NCBI GenBank assembly: GCA_963677165.2
Contig: CAXXSX010000002.1
Span: 3,596,001 to 3,660,000, forward strand
Length of the DNA: 64,000 bases
Reading direction: 5' to 3'
Origin: JAFGXT01 sp963677165
GTDB taxonomy: Bacteria > Verrucomicrobiota > Lentisphaeria > Victivallales > SZUA-371
Below are positions 50,686 through 58,810 of the stretch, piece by piece. The position numbers and the translations under genes were made by a program. How positions within the stretch are numbered: position 1 is the first letter of the stretch; every line of letters begins with the position of its first letter. The notes beneath the pieces are model-generated. The model was given only the letters and a program-made list of their open reading frames with translations. It had not been told where the DNA came from and did not search any database.

Positions 50686-51478
50686 GATGTTACGTTTATT
50701 ACTGTTTTCATTGAGCATTACAACCTGTTGCTTATGTGTTGCGGCGGACAATAATAAGACCGAAGAACCAAAACCTCAAAAGAGCTATGCTCCGTATCCT
50801 CAGCCGGATGCCGGATATATTACCGACAATGCCAAAATCCTGACTCGTTCTCAAGAAGAAAATCTCGAGAAAAAATTATTTCAAACAGAAAAGAAAACCG
50901 GGGTGGAAGTCGTGGTTGTCACAATTGACTCCATTAAAGATTATCCCGGTACTGCAAATTCGAGTATTGAGAAATTTGCGACCGGATTGTTTAATAAATA
51001 CGGTATTGGCAATAAAAAGAAAAATGACGGAGTTCTTTTACTGATTGCCTATAAAGATCGTAAAGCAAGAATTGAACTCGGTGGCGGTTATGGACATTCA
51101 AGAGATAGTGACGCAACTAAAATAATGAATGGAACAATTATCCCGGCTTTTAAGGCAGGAAAGTATGATAAAGGGTTGATCGACGGAACATATGATCTGA
51201 TCGAAGAATTTGCCGGATTGCGATTTCGGTTTGCCTGGGAGATTGTGATTATTCCTGTCGTAATAATCTTTCTGGGATTTTTATGTTATAATCTCTTCAA
51301 AAAAGGTAAAACCGGATGGGGCTGGGTAGTGCTTGTGGTTATTGGTACTCTTTTATTTTGGCTGATCCAGGTTATTATTACGGTTCTTTCCAGTGAAAGC
51401 AGTGGGACTTCCGGTGGATTTGGAGGCGGTTTCGGCGGCGGTTCTTCTGGCGGCGGCGGTGCTACCGGCAGCTGGTAA
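50675..51478 (+). CDS. Exported TPM-domain membrane protein with Gly-rich tail
   Basis: ATG 50675 follows GAGG by 6 bases and gives 267 residues. Signal peptide at about 1-24 (MLRLLLFSLSITTCCLCVAA). The TPM domain at about 45-175 starts GYITDNAKILTRSQEENL and includes NDGVLLLIAYKDRKARIELGGGY. Two membrane helices are at about 187-206 and 215-240. The tail is Gly/Ser-rich (GGFGGGFGGGSSGGGGATG) as in YgcG-type proteins. Likely inner-membrane with a periplasmic TPM domain; function in envelope maintenance is suspected for the family. Confidence 0.85.
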   Translation: MLNKMLRLLLFSLSITTCCLCVAADNNKTEEPKPQKSYAPYPQPDAGYITDNAKILTRSQEENLEKKLFQTEKKTGVEVVVVTIDSIKDYPGTANSSIEKFATGLFNKYGIGNKKKNDGVLLLIAYKDRKARIELGGGYGHSRDSDATKIMNGTIIPAFKAGKYDKGLIDGTYDLIEEFAGLRFRFAWEIVIIPVVIIFLGFLCYNLFKKGKTGWGWVVLVVIGTLLFWLIQVIITVLSSESSGTSGGFGGGFGGGSSGGGGATGSW

Positions 51479-51480
51479 TT

Positions 51481-51528
51481 CCGGTTTCCGTCCTTTCGTG
51501 GAAACCGGCGGCTCATGGCCGTTGTTTT
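51481..51528 (+). terminator. Double-hairpin terminator after the TPM genes
   Basis: CCGGTTTCC/GGAAACCGG (perfect 9-bp stem, 51481-51508) is followed by CGGC/GCCG (51509-51521) and TTGTTTT. It overlaps the end of the convergent receiver gene. Confidence 0.6.
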
Positions 51529-51988
51529 AAATACATTTCATAGGTTCGGGGTTATCGAGTTCGTAATGAGAAGGCAAAAATAAATGCATTCGATTGATTT
51601 TTGCGTACAACTCCTGTCTGGTGAATGGTTTGGCAATAAAGCTGTCGAATTCATTGATTCGAACCGCATCGACGCTATAGCCGCTACTGAAAAGTACGGG
51701 GAGGCGCGGATTGGGCAGTTTTAGTTTTAGAGCCAGTTCCCAGCCGGAAAGTCCGGGCAGGATTACATCCACAATTGCCATTACGATCCGGTTGCGCCAT
51801 TTTTCATAAAGCGTTAAGGCTTCTGTTCCGTTGGCGGCATTGATCGGAGTCAGTCCGTAGAGTTCGAGCATGGCCCCGATTACGAGCCGGGTTTGTTCAT
51901 CATCCTCTACATTTAGTACCATTGGGTTTTCCGGAGGATGCCGTCCGTCAACCGTTTCCCTTTCGGTTGAACTGTTGATTGTAACCAT
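51527..51988 (-). CDS. Stand-alone response-regulator receiver domain
   Basis: 153 residues. Acidic pair in NVEDDEQTR (Asp29/30), phosphoacceptor Asp74 in AIVDVILPGLSG, Ser in FSSGYS, and Lys in IAKPF. There is no output domain, as in CheY, but the FSSGYS motif and the sequence style resemble receivers of hybrid kinases more than CheY. It starts 2 bases after the cheR stop, so it is likely a phosphorylation target of the adjacent CheA, and it could act as CheY or as a phosphate sink. Confidence 0.9.
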   Translation of the reverse strand: MVTINSSTERETVDGRHPPENPMVLNVEDDEQTRLVIGAMLELYGLTPINAANGTEALTLYEKWRNRIVMAIVDVILPGLSGWELALKLKLPNPRLPVLFSSGYSVDAVRINEFDSFIAKPFTRQELYAKINRMHLFLPSHYELDNPEPMKCI

Positions 51989-51990
51989 GT

Positions 51991-52800
51991 TTAAAATCCT
52001 TTTTTTACATAGGTTGCCGGTTTCACAAGTTTCAATGTGTTACCGGTGTATTCGTTAATACTTTCAGAATGGCCGACAAACAGATAGCCGCCCGGAGCGA
52101 GCAGGCGACAGGCCTCGGTTACGAGTTTATTTTTTCCGGCATTGTCAAAGTATATCATTACATTGCGGCAGAAGATAATGTCCAGCGGTCCATGCAGGGG
52201 GTAAGGGGTAGCTGCCAGATTGAGCCGCCGGAACATTATCAATTTTTTCAGAGATTCGGAGACTTCGTAAAAGTCGGAGCGCGGCTCCATACGGGAAAAA
52301 TATTTATGCCGGAGATGTCCCGGAATCGTTTCCAGTTTCTCCTTGTTGTAAATGCCGATATGTGCAGTTTTCAGAACCCGGGTGGAGATATCGGTGGCAA
52401 GTATCTTAAAATCGATATTGCCGTCGGGGTCCACATATTCTCTGAAATACATTGCAAGTGTATACGGCTCTTCTCCGGTTGATGACGCTGCGCACCATAT
52501 TCGAATCTTGCGTTGTTTATTTTCCACTAGTTTATTCAGGACATCCCGATAATAGTCAAAGTGTACCGGCTCCCGCATAAAGCTGGTGGTGTTGGTTGAA
52601 ATGGCATTGAGAAATTCGACCATTTCTCCTTCATGATTTTCCTGCAGAATTCTGAGATAATCCTCATAGGTTTCCAGCTTGAGAATTCTCAGTCGTTTCT
52701 GCAGGCGCGATGTTACCAGCGGCTTTTTTTTCTCCGTCAGCGATATTCCGCAGGCATCGTAGACGATTCGGCAGATTGCGTTGAACGTGGTTGTCTTCAT
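51991..52800 (-). CDS. cheR: Chemotaxis protein methyltransferase CheR
   Basis: 269 residues. N-terminal helical domain (about 1-75) with SRLQKRLRIL, then a Rossmann-type S-adenosylmethionine-binding domain: IRIWCAASSTGEEPYTLAMYF near residue 100 and DIIFCRNVMIYFD near 205. CheR methylates Glu residues of chemoreceptors. No tetratricopeptide or C-terminal binding extension is present. It follows cheA1 by 4 bases. No cheB demethylase is found in this window. Confidence 0.93.
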   Translation of the reverse strand: MKTTTFNAICRIVYDACGISLTEKKKPLVTSRLQKRLRILKLETYEDYLRILQENHEGEMVEFLNAISTNTTSFMREPVHFDYYRDVLNKLVENKQRKIRIWCAASSTGEEPYTLAMYFREYVDPDGNIDFKILATDISTRVLKTAHIGIYNKEKLETIPGHLRHKYFSRMEPRSDFYEVSESLKKLIMFRRLNLAATPYPLHGPLDIIFCRNVMIYFDNAGKNKLVTEACRLLAPGGYLFVGHSESINEYTGNTLKLVKPATYVKKGF

Positions 52801-52804
52801 ATGA

Positions 52805-54880
52805 TCACCAGTTATCGTAGCTTTTTATTACATTGCTGACATCGATAATCAGTCCTACACTGCCATCGGAAAGAATTGCGCAGCCGGAGTAGCCATCGAC
52901 ATTACGAAAAGCTTCGCCCAGGCTTTTTATCACGATCTGCTGTTTGCCGACCAGCTCATCGACAATCAGTCCCGAAACGCTGTTATCTTCATCCTCAAGG
53001 ATTAACATCAGGGCATTGGCTGTGTCGTCCTGAGGCTCGCTGCCGAGGAACTTTGCCAGCCGGTATACTGGAATATTGCGTTCCTGATGGAACACGAATT
53101 CCCGTTCTTTTACCCGGTGGATCATTGAAGAAGTGATGTTTACGGCGCGCGATATCGAGAGGGTAGGGACAATAAAGCGTTCGTTCCCGAGTCTGACTAT
53201 CATGCCGTCAATAATCGCCAGCGTAAGGGGGAGTCGAATGCAGAACACAGAACCGCGTCCCGGTTCAGACGATACTTCTACGGTACCATTGAGCTCTGAG
53301 ATATTTCTTTTGACAACGTCCATACCGACGCCGCGCCCTGATATATCGGTAACATTTTCAGCGGTGGAAAATCCCGGTGCGAAAATCAGGTTGATAATCT
53401 CACTGCGTGACAGATTGGCATCAGGATCGACAACACCTTTTTGTACTGCTTTTTCAAAGATCACATCCGGATTTATTCCTTTGCCGTCATCTTCGATTTC
53501 TATACAGATGCTGCCGCCGCGATGAAAGGCTCTTATTTCGATTTTCGCTACAGGATTCTTTCCGCCATCTTCGCGTTCTTCCGGAGAGGATTCTATACCG
53601 TGGTCAACCGCATTCCGGATCATATGAACCAGCGGGTCCCCCAGCTTGTCGACTATATTCTTGTCGATTTCCGTATCTTCCCCCGCCATGGAAAATTCAA
53701 TTTTCTTGGATTGTTTTTCCGCCAGGTCACGGACGATACGAGCCATATTGTTGAACGTTGGTTTTACTGCCACCATTCGCATGCCCATTCCCATGGTCTG
53801 AAGTTCCCGGGTGATTTTGTCAAGCTGGTTCAGCTTGCGCAGGTATCCCGGGTTGACATGGCTTCTGGTTTCTTCTGATTCCAGTACTATGGTTTCCGCG
53901 ATGACCAGCTCGCCGATAATGTCAATCAGGCGATTCAGTCGGTTGGCATTGACTTTTATCACTTCATTTCTTCCTGCAAAATCCCGGATACCTTGTTGTC
54001 TGGATGATTTAGGAGAAGACGGCGATCCGACTTCCAGCTTCGGCATGGATGTCGGATCGCCAGGTGCGTGAATATTGTTGTTGGAAATATTATTTATCGT
54101 GTCCTTCAGGCGTTGTTTCAATCTGTTGGCATCAATGGACATGTTTTCCGGTTTTGATCCAGTGATAATCCGGCTGAATTGTTCCGTCATAGCCTTTAAC
54201 GCATCAGAAGATTCCAGGACAAGATTTGAAATCTCCCGGGTGTATCGTGCCTGGCCGGACCGGACTTTATCGAGAATATCTTCCGACAAATGAGCAATTG
54301 TCCTGATTGTATCAAGGCATAAGAATCCGGCAACGCCTTTAATACTGTGAAAGCATCTGAAAACCAGATTTATGCAATCTGCGTCATCCGGGGTTCTTTC
54401 CAGTTCTAACAACGCGGGCATGCAGTTTTCCAGATGGTCGAGAGCTTCGTTTACAAAGTCCTGGGAGACTTCCGGGTCTTTTTGAAATGAACTGCTGAAC
54501 TCCGCTAATAATCCGATGTCGTCAATGTCGTCGTTGCTGATGGTATCCTGTGGGTCAGGATTAATCAATTTAAAAAACTGTTCTCCGATATCGTCGATTG
54601 CTTCATTACTCACCACATGTTCGGAAAGTAATGTGGTCAACTCATTGAGATGCTGGACTCCCTGCTGCATATCAACATTTTCATCAATAACCAGCTTTTC
54701 CGTTATTCCCGCAAGCTCAGAGAACGCTATTGCGATTTCTTCGTTGCCGGAATCGGAGGCCAGACGGCTGAGTGAGCTGAATTCGGAATGAACTCTTCCC
54801 AAAGGTCCGAGGTCGATAAAATCGAATAAAACAAGATTTTCCGATATTGTGTTCAAGCCGTTTAGTAACTTCTGTTTCAT
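52805..54880 (-). CDS. cheA: Chemotaxis histidine kinase CheA, copy 1
   Basis: 691 residues. An all-helical N-terminal region (about 1-115) precedes the Hpt domain, whose phosphorylated His178 is in CFHSIKG. After a linker come the dimerisation helices (ANRLNRLIDIIGELVIAET), the ATPase domain (LVHMIRNAVDHGIE N-box, IEDDGKGINPD, GFSTAENVTDISGRGVGMDVV G-boxes), and the CheW-like domain with LIVDELVGKQQIVIKSL. A CheY-binding P2 domain is not evident. It phosphorylates receivers in response to MCP signals. Copy 2 is at 58811-60868 with the same architecture. Confidence 0.95.
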   Translation of the reverse strand: MKQKLLNGLNTISENLVLFDFIDLGPLGRVHSEFSSLSRLASDSGNEEIAIAFSELAGITEKLVIDENVDMQQGVQHLNELTTLLSEHVVSNEAIDDIGEQFFKLINPDPQDTISNDDIDDIGLLAEFSSSFQKDPEVSQDFVNEALDHLENCMPALLELERTPDDADCINLVFRCFHSIKGVAGFLCLDTIRTIAHLSEDILDKVRSGQARYTREISNLVLESSDALKAMTEQFSRIITGSKPENMSIDANRLKQRLKDTINNISNNNIHAPGDPTSMPKLEVGSPSSPKSSRQQGIRDFAGRNEVIKVNANRLNRLIDIIGELVIAETIVLESEETRSHVNPGYLRKLNQLDKITRELQTMGMGMRMVAVKPTFNNMARIVRDLAEKQSKKIEFSMAGEDTEIDKNIVDKLGDPLVHMIRNAVDHGIESSPEEREDGGKNPVAKIEIRAFHRGGSICIEIEDDGKGINPDVIFEKAVQKGVVDPDANLSRSEIINLIFAPGFSTAENVTDISGRGVGMDVVKRNISELNGTVEVSSEPGRGSVFCIRLPLTLAIIDGMIVRLGNERFIVPTLSISRAVNITSSMIHRVKEREFVFHQERNIPVYRLAKFLGSEPQDDTANALMLILEDEDNSVSGLIVDELVGKQQIVIKSLGEAFRNVDGYSGCAILSDGSVGLIIDVSNVIKSYDNW

Positions 54881-55135
54881 GATTCCCTCTCAGGGATAAA
54901 TTGTATTATTGGGTTTGTACGTCGGCTGACGTTTCTGTTGTTTTAAACCTCCAGCCGCGGACTTTAGTCGCCGGGGATAATTACTGTTCCGAAAAAAGGC
55001 CCGGAACCGGTAAGGTACGATACGGTTAATCTGCGTGCCGTATTTTCCCCTACCGATTTCGGAAAATGATCGTACTGTTGTCAAAGTGATCTGCGTTTTT
55101 GACCGCAGTACTGTGATCAATTTATTTTTCCCTGA
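54881..55135. other. 255-base gap between mcp1 and cheA1
   Basis: Holds short inverted repeats: ATACGG/CCGTAT around 55019-55042 and GTTCCG/CGGAAC around 54984-55005 (minus strand GTTCCGGGCCTTTTTTCGGAAC). These may attenuate or process the message between receptor and kinase. No coding frame with support. Confidence 0.4.
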
Positions 55136-57367
55136 TTAGAAGTCGGCGAAGTCCTCGTCTTCCAGCGGGATAACTTTTTCGAATTCACTTTTTTCCGGTC
55201 TGGTCAGTCTTACGTTTTTACGAATTTCCTTCTGGGGAGCGCGTTGGGTTTCTATTGAACCGGCTGCAGCCCGGATTACTGAGGTCGTGGCGTTCTTACC
55301 TTCTACAAGGCTTACCAGCTGACTGACCATATCAGTGAGTTCCATTGCCTGTGAAGACAGTTCTTCACTGGCGGAGGCTGATTCCTCTGCGCTTGCTGCA
55401 TTCGTCTGGGTTACTTTATCAAGCTGGGATACTGCCTTGCTGATTTGGTCAACGCCTTGAGACTGTTCGCTGCTGGCGGCAGTGACTTCATCAATTAGTT
55501 CAGCGACTTTAACCGCGGAGTCAACGATTTTGTTCAGGATTTCATCTACTTCTTTTGATACGGTTACGCCGTTTTCAGCATTGGTTTGGGATTCTTCGAT
55601 GAGCTCGGAAGTATTTTTGGCCGCTTCGGCACTGCGTTGAGCCAGATTGCGGACTTCTTCCGCTACCACAGCAAAACCTTTGCCAGCTTCTCCTGCCCGA
55701 GCAGCCTCAACGGCTGCGTTTAATGCCAGAAGATTGGTCTGGAAAGCGATTTCATCAATGGTTTTGATGATCTTGGCGGTTTCATCTGATGATTCCTTGA
55801 TCTTTTCTATTGCTGATCCCATGCGATTCATTGCGTCAGCACCATTTCGAGCGGCTTCTGATGCGGCGGATGACATACTGTTGGCCTGTTTGGCATTGTC
55901 GGCGTTCTGGCGTGTCATTGAAGCCATTTCTTCAAGGCTGCTGGAAATTTCTTCAAGGCTGGAAGCTTGTTCACTGGCTCCCTGCGAGAGAGATTGGCTT
56001 GAGGATGAAACCTGTTCGGAGGCGGATGTGACCTGTTCGGAGCCTCGACGCAGTCCGCTTATTACAAGGTTGATTGATTTAGTTATTCCAATCGTGATAA
56101 ATATAGCAAGAATTACACTGACGATTACCGCTATAATTAAGCCGATAATTGTTACCACCGCGCTTGAACTGAGTAAGGTTGCGGCACTGTTGGATATCGT
56201 CTGAGTTGTTTTGACACCGCTTTCAACCAGGGCTCTGATTGATGCCGTGCAAATGTTGCCGAGCTCGACCCGCTTTTGTGCCAGTTCGCTAAGTTTTTGC
56301 TGGCACAATAGATATGATTTCATTGCGGCAGCATAGTCCTTGGACGATTTGAGGACATTGTCCAACATTTTTATTGATGTGCTCAACTTGGATTGGGCGC
56401 GCAGTTCGGTTGCAATTGTATTCAGGTTTTCCAGGATTGGAAAAGCATTGCTTATCAGTGCATAATCCCGGTCCGCCATGCCTCTAAAGTTGATGATTCT
56501 AACATCTTTGGACAAACTTATGATTTTCTTAGACATCGCGATACGTTTTAATCTTCGTTCCAGAGGATTCGTTTCTGTCTCTGAATTACACAATTTTTCT
56601 GCTATTGCGGCCATGTTTGCTGCTTTGCTGGAAATATTTATCGATTTATTGTTGCATGAATTAAGTATTTTGGATAGCTTTTGTGCCATTTCCTTATTAG
56701 AAGAAATTGGTGTGGTTTTCAGATAAGAATTAATGTCTTCTTCACATTTTTCAATCAGTTCTGAATCGGTTTCCACCGGACCTTTCTGGATAGAGCTGCT
56801 GATGTGTAATTTATTTATGGTATTCAGGATACTGAAAGCAAGATAATAAGGTGTTTTTTTTATGTTCAGTTCCTGCTGCAGTAATTCGTTTTGCTCTTCT
56901 TCAAACTCCTGAGAACTATGCATCAAAGTTCCTGCGCTTTTTTGAAGGATCATTCGTGCCTTACTGGTTTCCGAAAATAAAGTTGCGGTATCTTTGATAT
57001 ACTCACGGTATTTTCTGATGTTTTGAGTGACTTTTTTTACACTGGTCTGGGTTTCAGTTAGTTTTTCACTGGTATCACAATGATTGCTGAGCTTTCCCAA
57101 TTCTTTTTCTATTTGATCAAACAGTTTTTGGCCTTGGTCGTAAAATGATTTTTTTTCGGTATAACTGTAACCGCGCAGGCAGAACATCAATTGATTTATT
57201 TGGGTTTCAATTTCAGATTCGCTTGCCATCGCTGGCATGTAGGTGGTCGACAGAGTGTTGGATTCTGTCTTGACCCGGTTCATGTTAAATACAGCAATTC
57301 CTCCAAGAATCAGGACGATCACTATTACTGCTCCGTAGCCGCTTCCGATCTTAGTGCTTAACTTCAT
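55136..57367 (-). CDS. Methyl-accepting chemotaxis protein, copy 1
   Basis: 743 residues. First membrane helix about 9-29, a large helical extracytoplasmic sensor (about 35-395) of the four-helix-bundle type but twice the usual length, second helix about 405-433, then the cytoplasmic signalling domain with the hairpin tip EIAFQTNLLALNAAVEAARAG and GFAVVAEEVRNLAQRSA. The C-terminal tail EKVIPLEDEDFADF is shared in pattern with copy 2 and does not match the NWETF CheR/CheB tether. It is 21 bases downstream of cheW1. Confidence 0.93.
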   Translation of the reverse strand: MKLSTKIGSGYGAVIVIVLILGGIAVFNMNRVKTESNTLSTTYMPAMASESEIETQINQLMFCLRGYSYTEKKSFYDQGQKLFDQIEKELGKLSNHCDTSEKLTETQTSVKKVTQNIRKYREYIKDTATLFSETSKARMILQKSAGTLMHSSQEFEEEQNELLQQELNIKKTPYYLAFSILNTINKLHISSSIQKGPVETDSELIEKCEEDINSYLKTTPISSNKEMAQKLSKILNSCNNKSINISSKAANMAAIAEKLCNSETETNPLERRLKRIAMSKKIISLSKDVRIINFRGMADRDYALISNAFPILENLNTIATELRAQSKLSTSIKMLDNVLKSSKDYAAAMKSYLLCQQKLSELAQKRVELGNICTASIRALVESGVKTTQTISNSAATLLSSSAVVTIIGLIIAVIVSVILAIFITIGITKSINLVISGLRRGSEQVTSASEQVSSSSQSLSQGASEQASSLEEISSSLEEMASMTRQNADNAKQANSMSSAASEAARNGADAMNRMGSAIEKIKESSDETAKIIKTIDEIAFQTNLLALNAAVEAARAGEAGKGFAVVAEEVRNLAQRSAEAAKNTSELIEESQTNAENGVTVSKEVDEILNKIVDSAVKVAELIDEVTAASSEQSQGVDQISKAVSQLDKVTQTNAASAEESASASEELSSQAMELTDMVSQLVSLVEGKNATTSVIRAAAGSIETQRAPQKEIRKNVRLTRPEKSEFEKVIPLEDEDFADF

Positions 57368-57388
57368 AATTCATTTCTCCTTTACTAC

Positions 57389-57910
57389 TTATGACTCGAT
57401 ATGTGTAAACTGTGACAGCTCTGCTGCGGTTAAAATACGGTCAATATCCAGTAAGATTTTTACTTCGCCTGCGACTTTACCAATTCCCAGAATAAAATCT
57501 TCATTGTCGGTATAATCCAGCATGGTGGGAGGTTCAATTTCTTCATCTGAAATGTTGAGGACTTCACGCACTTCATCAATAATGATGCCGATCGTAAAAT
57601 TTTCTTTTTCGCCGGCAACCTGAATTACAATAATGCATGTTTTTTCGGTGTCTGTCTGGCGTTCCATGTCAAACTTAATTCGAAGTTCAATGACAGGAAT
57701 AATTTTACCCCTGAGATTTATTACGCCACGTACGAAATTTTTAACCCGGGGAACCCTGGTTACATTCTGCATTCTGATAATTTCCTGAACTTTGGTGATT
57801 TGCACACCATATACTTCGTTCTCAAGGATGAAAGTCAGATATTTTCCACCATGATCATTTGCCGTGGATGTACTGCTTTCTTCTCCTCGTTCTACTGCTT
57901 CAACTTTCAT
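57389..57910 (-). CDS. cheW: Chemotaxis adaptor CheW, copy 1
   Basis: 173 residues, one CheW domain (about 22-165): KYLTFILENEVYGVQITKVQEIIR, VTRVPRVKNFVRGVINLRGKIIPVIELR, and IGIIIDEVREVLNI. It links receptors to CheA. It heads the module cheW1-mcp1-cheA1-cheR-receiver on the minus strand; its SD is AAGGGTG. Copy 2 (63257-63787) is closely similar throughout. Confidence 0.94.
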   Translation of the reverse strand: MKVEAVERGEESSTSTANDHGGKYLTFILENEVYGVQITKVQEIIRMQNVTRVPRVKNFVRGVINLRGKIIPVIELRIKFDMERQTDTEKTCIIVIQVAGEKENFTIGIIIDEVREVLNISDEEIEPPTMLDYTDNEDFILGIGKVAGEVKILLDIDRILTAAELSQFTHIES

Positions 57911-58810
57911 AATCGCACCCTTGTTATTAAAGTTTGTAATTCGCAGAACTTGCTGTTTTGTCCTTTTCCTCCATTTTGTTTTGTCGCTTATTGAGATAAG
58001 GTGATATACTCAACAATGATCTACTATTCGGGTTCGTAATCAGGAGTTTTTTTACTTTTTGCAATAACCATAAGGAATTCGTTTATTCTATTTGACTGTA
58101 ATCTTACCATAAATCTATGAAGATTACAGGCTATTGCAGCAAGCGACTGACGTGTGACTGGATAACTACGATTGTCGGAAGAAATTTCGACAATTGTTGG
58201 TTGAAGTAACACCGTCTGCTCCCATCATCAGCTGCGGAAATTTCCACATCTCATGGATGGCAGTGCCTGAATCGTAACTGTGAGTTAGCCGGTAATCATT
58301 CGAAATAATGATTCCGCTTTCCCTTTGAGGAATGGATAGTGATCTGTTGGTAATCATTTTCACTGCTCTTTGAGGATTTTGTTTGTCGAACCAGAATAAC
58401 TGGTTATGACTTGACGAAAACAATACCATACTGCCAGTGCATAAATACAATGACTCCATAGTATAGTTTCTTCCCTTCTAATAATTGATTCCCAAATCAA
58501 CCTTTAGCAGATATCAAGTTGATTGTATTGAAACCAAACAATATCTATTATACATCACAGTAGGTCGGATGTCTAATATTAAATATAAAAAATATGTAAT
58601 TTTTAATCAAAAAATAAATTGCTTTATTGATGGTTTATTTTGTAATTTGCTTATTATAAATGTTTTTTGCTGTATTTGTTGTTGTGCCGCTTGTTGTTGG
58701 ATATGATGATATTATTGCTTTTTGCTAAATATTAAAAGCTTAAATATATTAATAAAATACTGTTGGTTGTAAGTCATAATATTTCATATCAAGCGGATGT
58801 AAAAATTATA
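57911..58810. other. 900-base interval between the two chemosensory modules
   Basis: This AT-rich gap holds the promoter region for cheW1, a possible frameshifted gene remnant at 58024-58459, and nothing else I can support. A 73-codon plus-strand frame at 58485-58706 has a composition typical of AT-rich non-coding DNA. No terminator with a good T-run was seen after cheA2. Confidence 0.4.
58024..58459 (-). pseudogene. Possible frameshifted small gene between the chemosensory modules
   Basis: Two overlapping minus-strand frames, 58166-58459 and 58024-58212, both look more protein-like than their surroundings. The first starts MESLYLCTGSMVLFSSS, with AGAAGGGAAG about 11 bases upstream, and runs through IPQRESGIIISNDYRL. 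The second contains PTIVEISSDNRSYPVTRQSLAAIACN. They could form one protein of roughly 140 residues with a frameshift near 58200. I recognise no family, so this is a weak call; it could equally be chance open frames. Confidence 0.25.

Noticed and set aside
58485..58706. 73-codon plus-strand frame with a Cys-rich end
   Set aside because: Composition follows the AT-rich DNA, no SD, and it opposes the surrounding operons.
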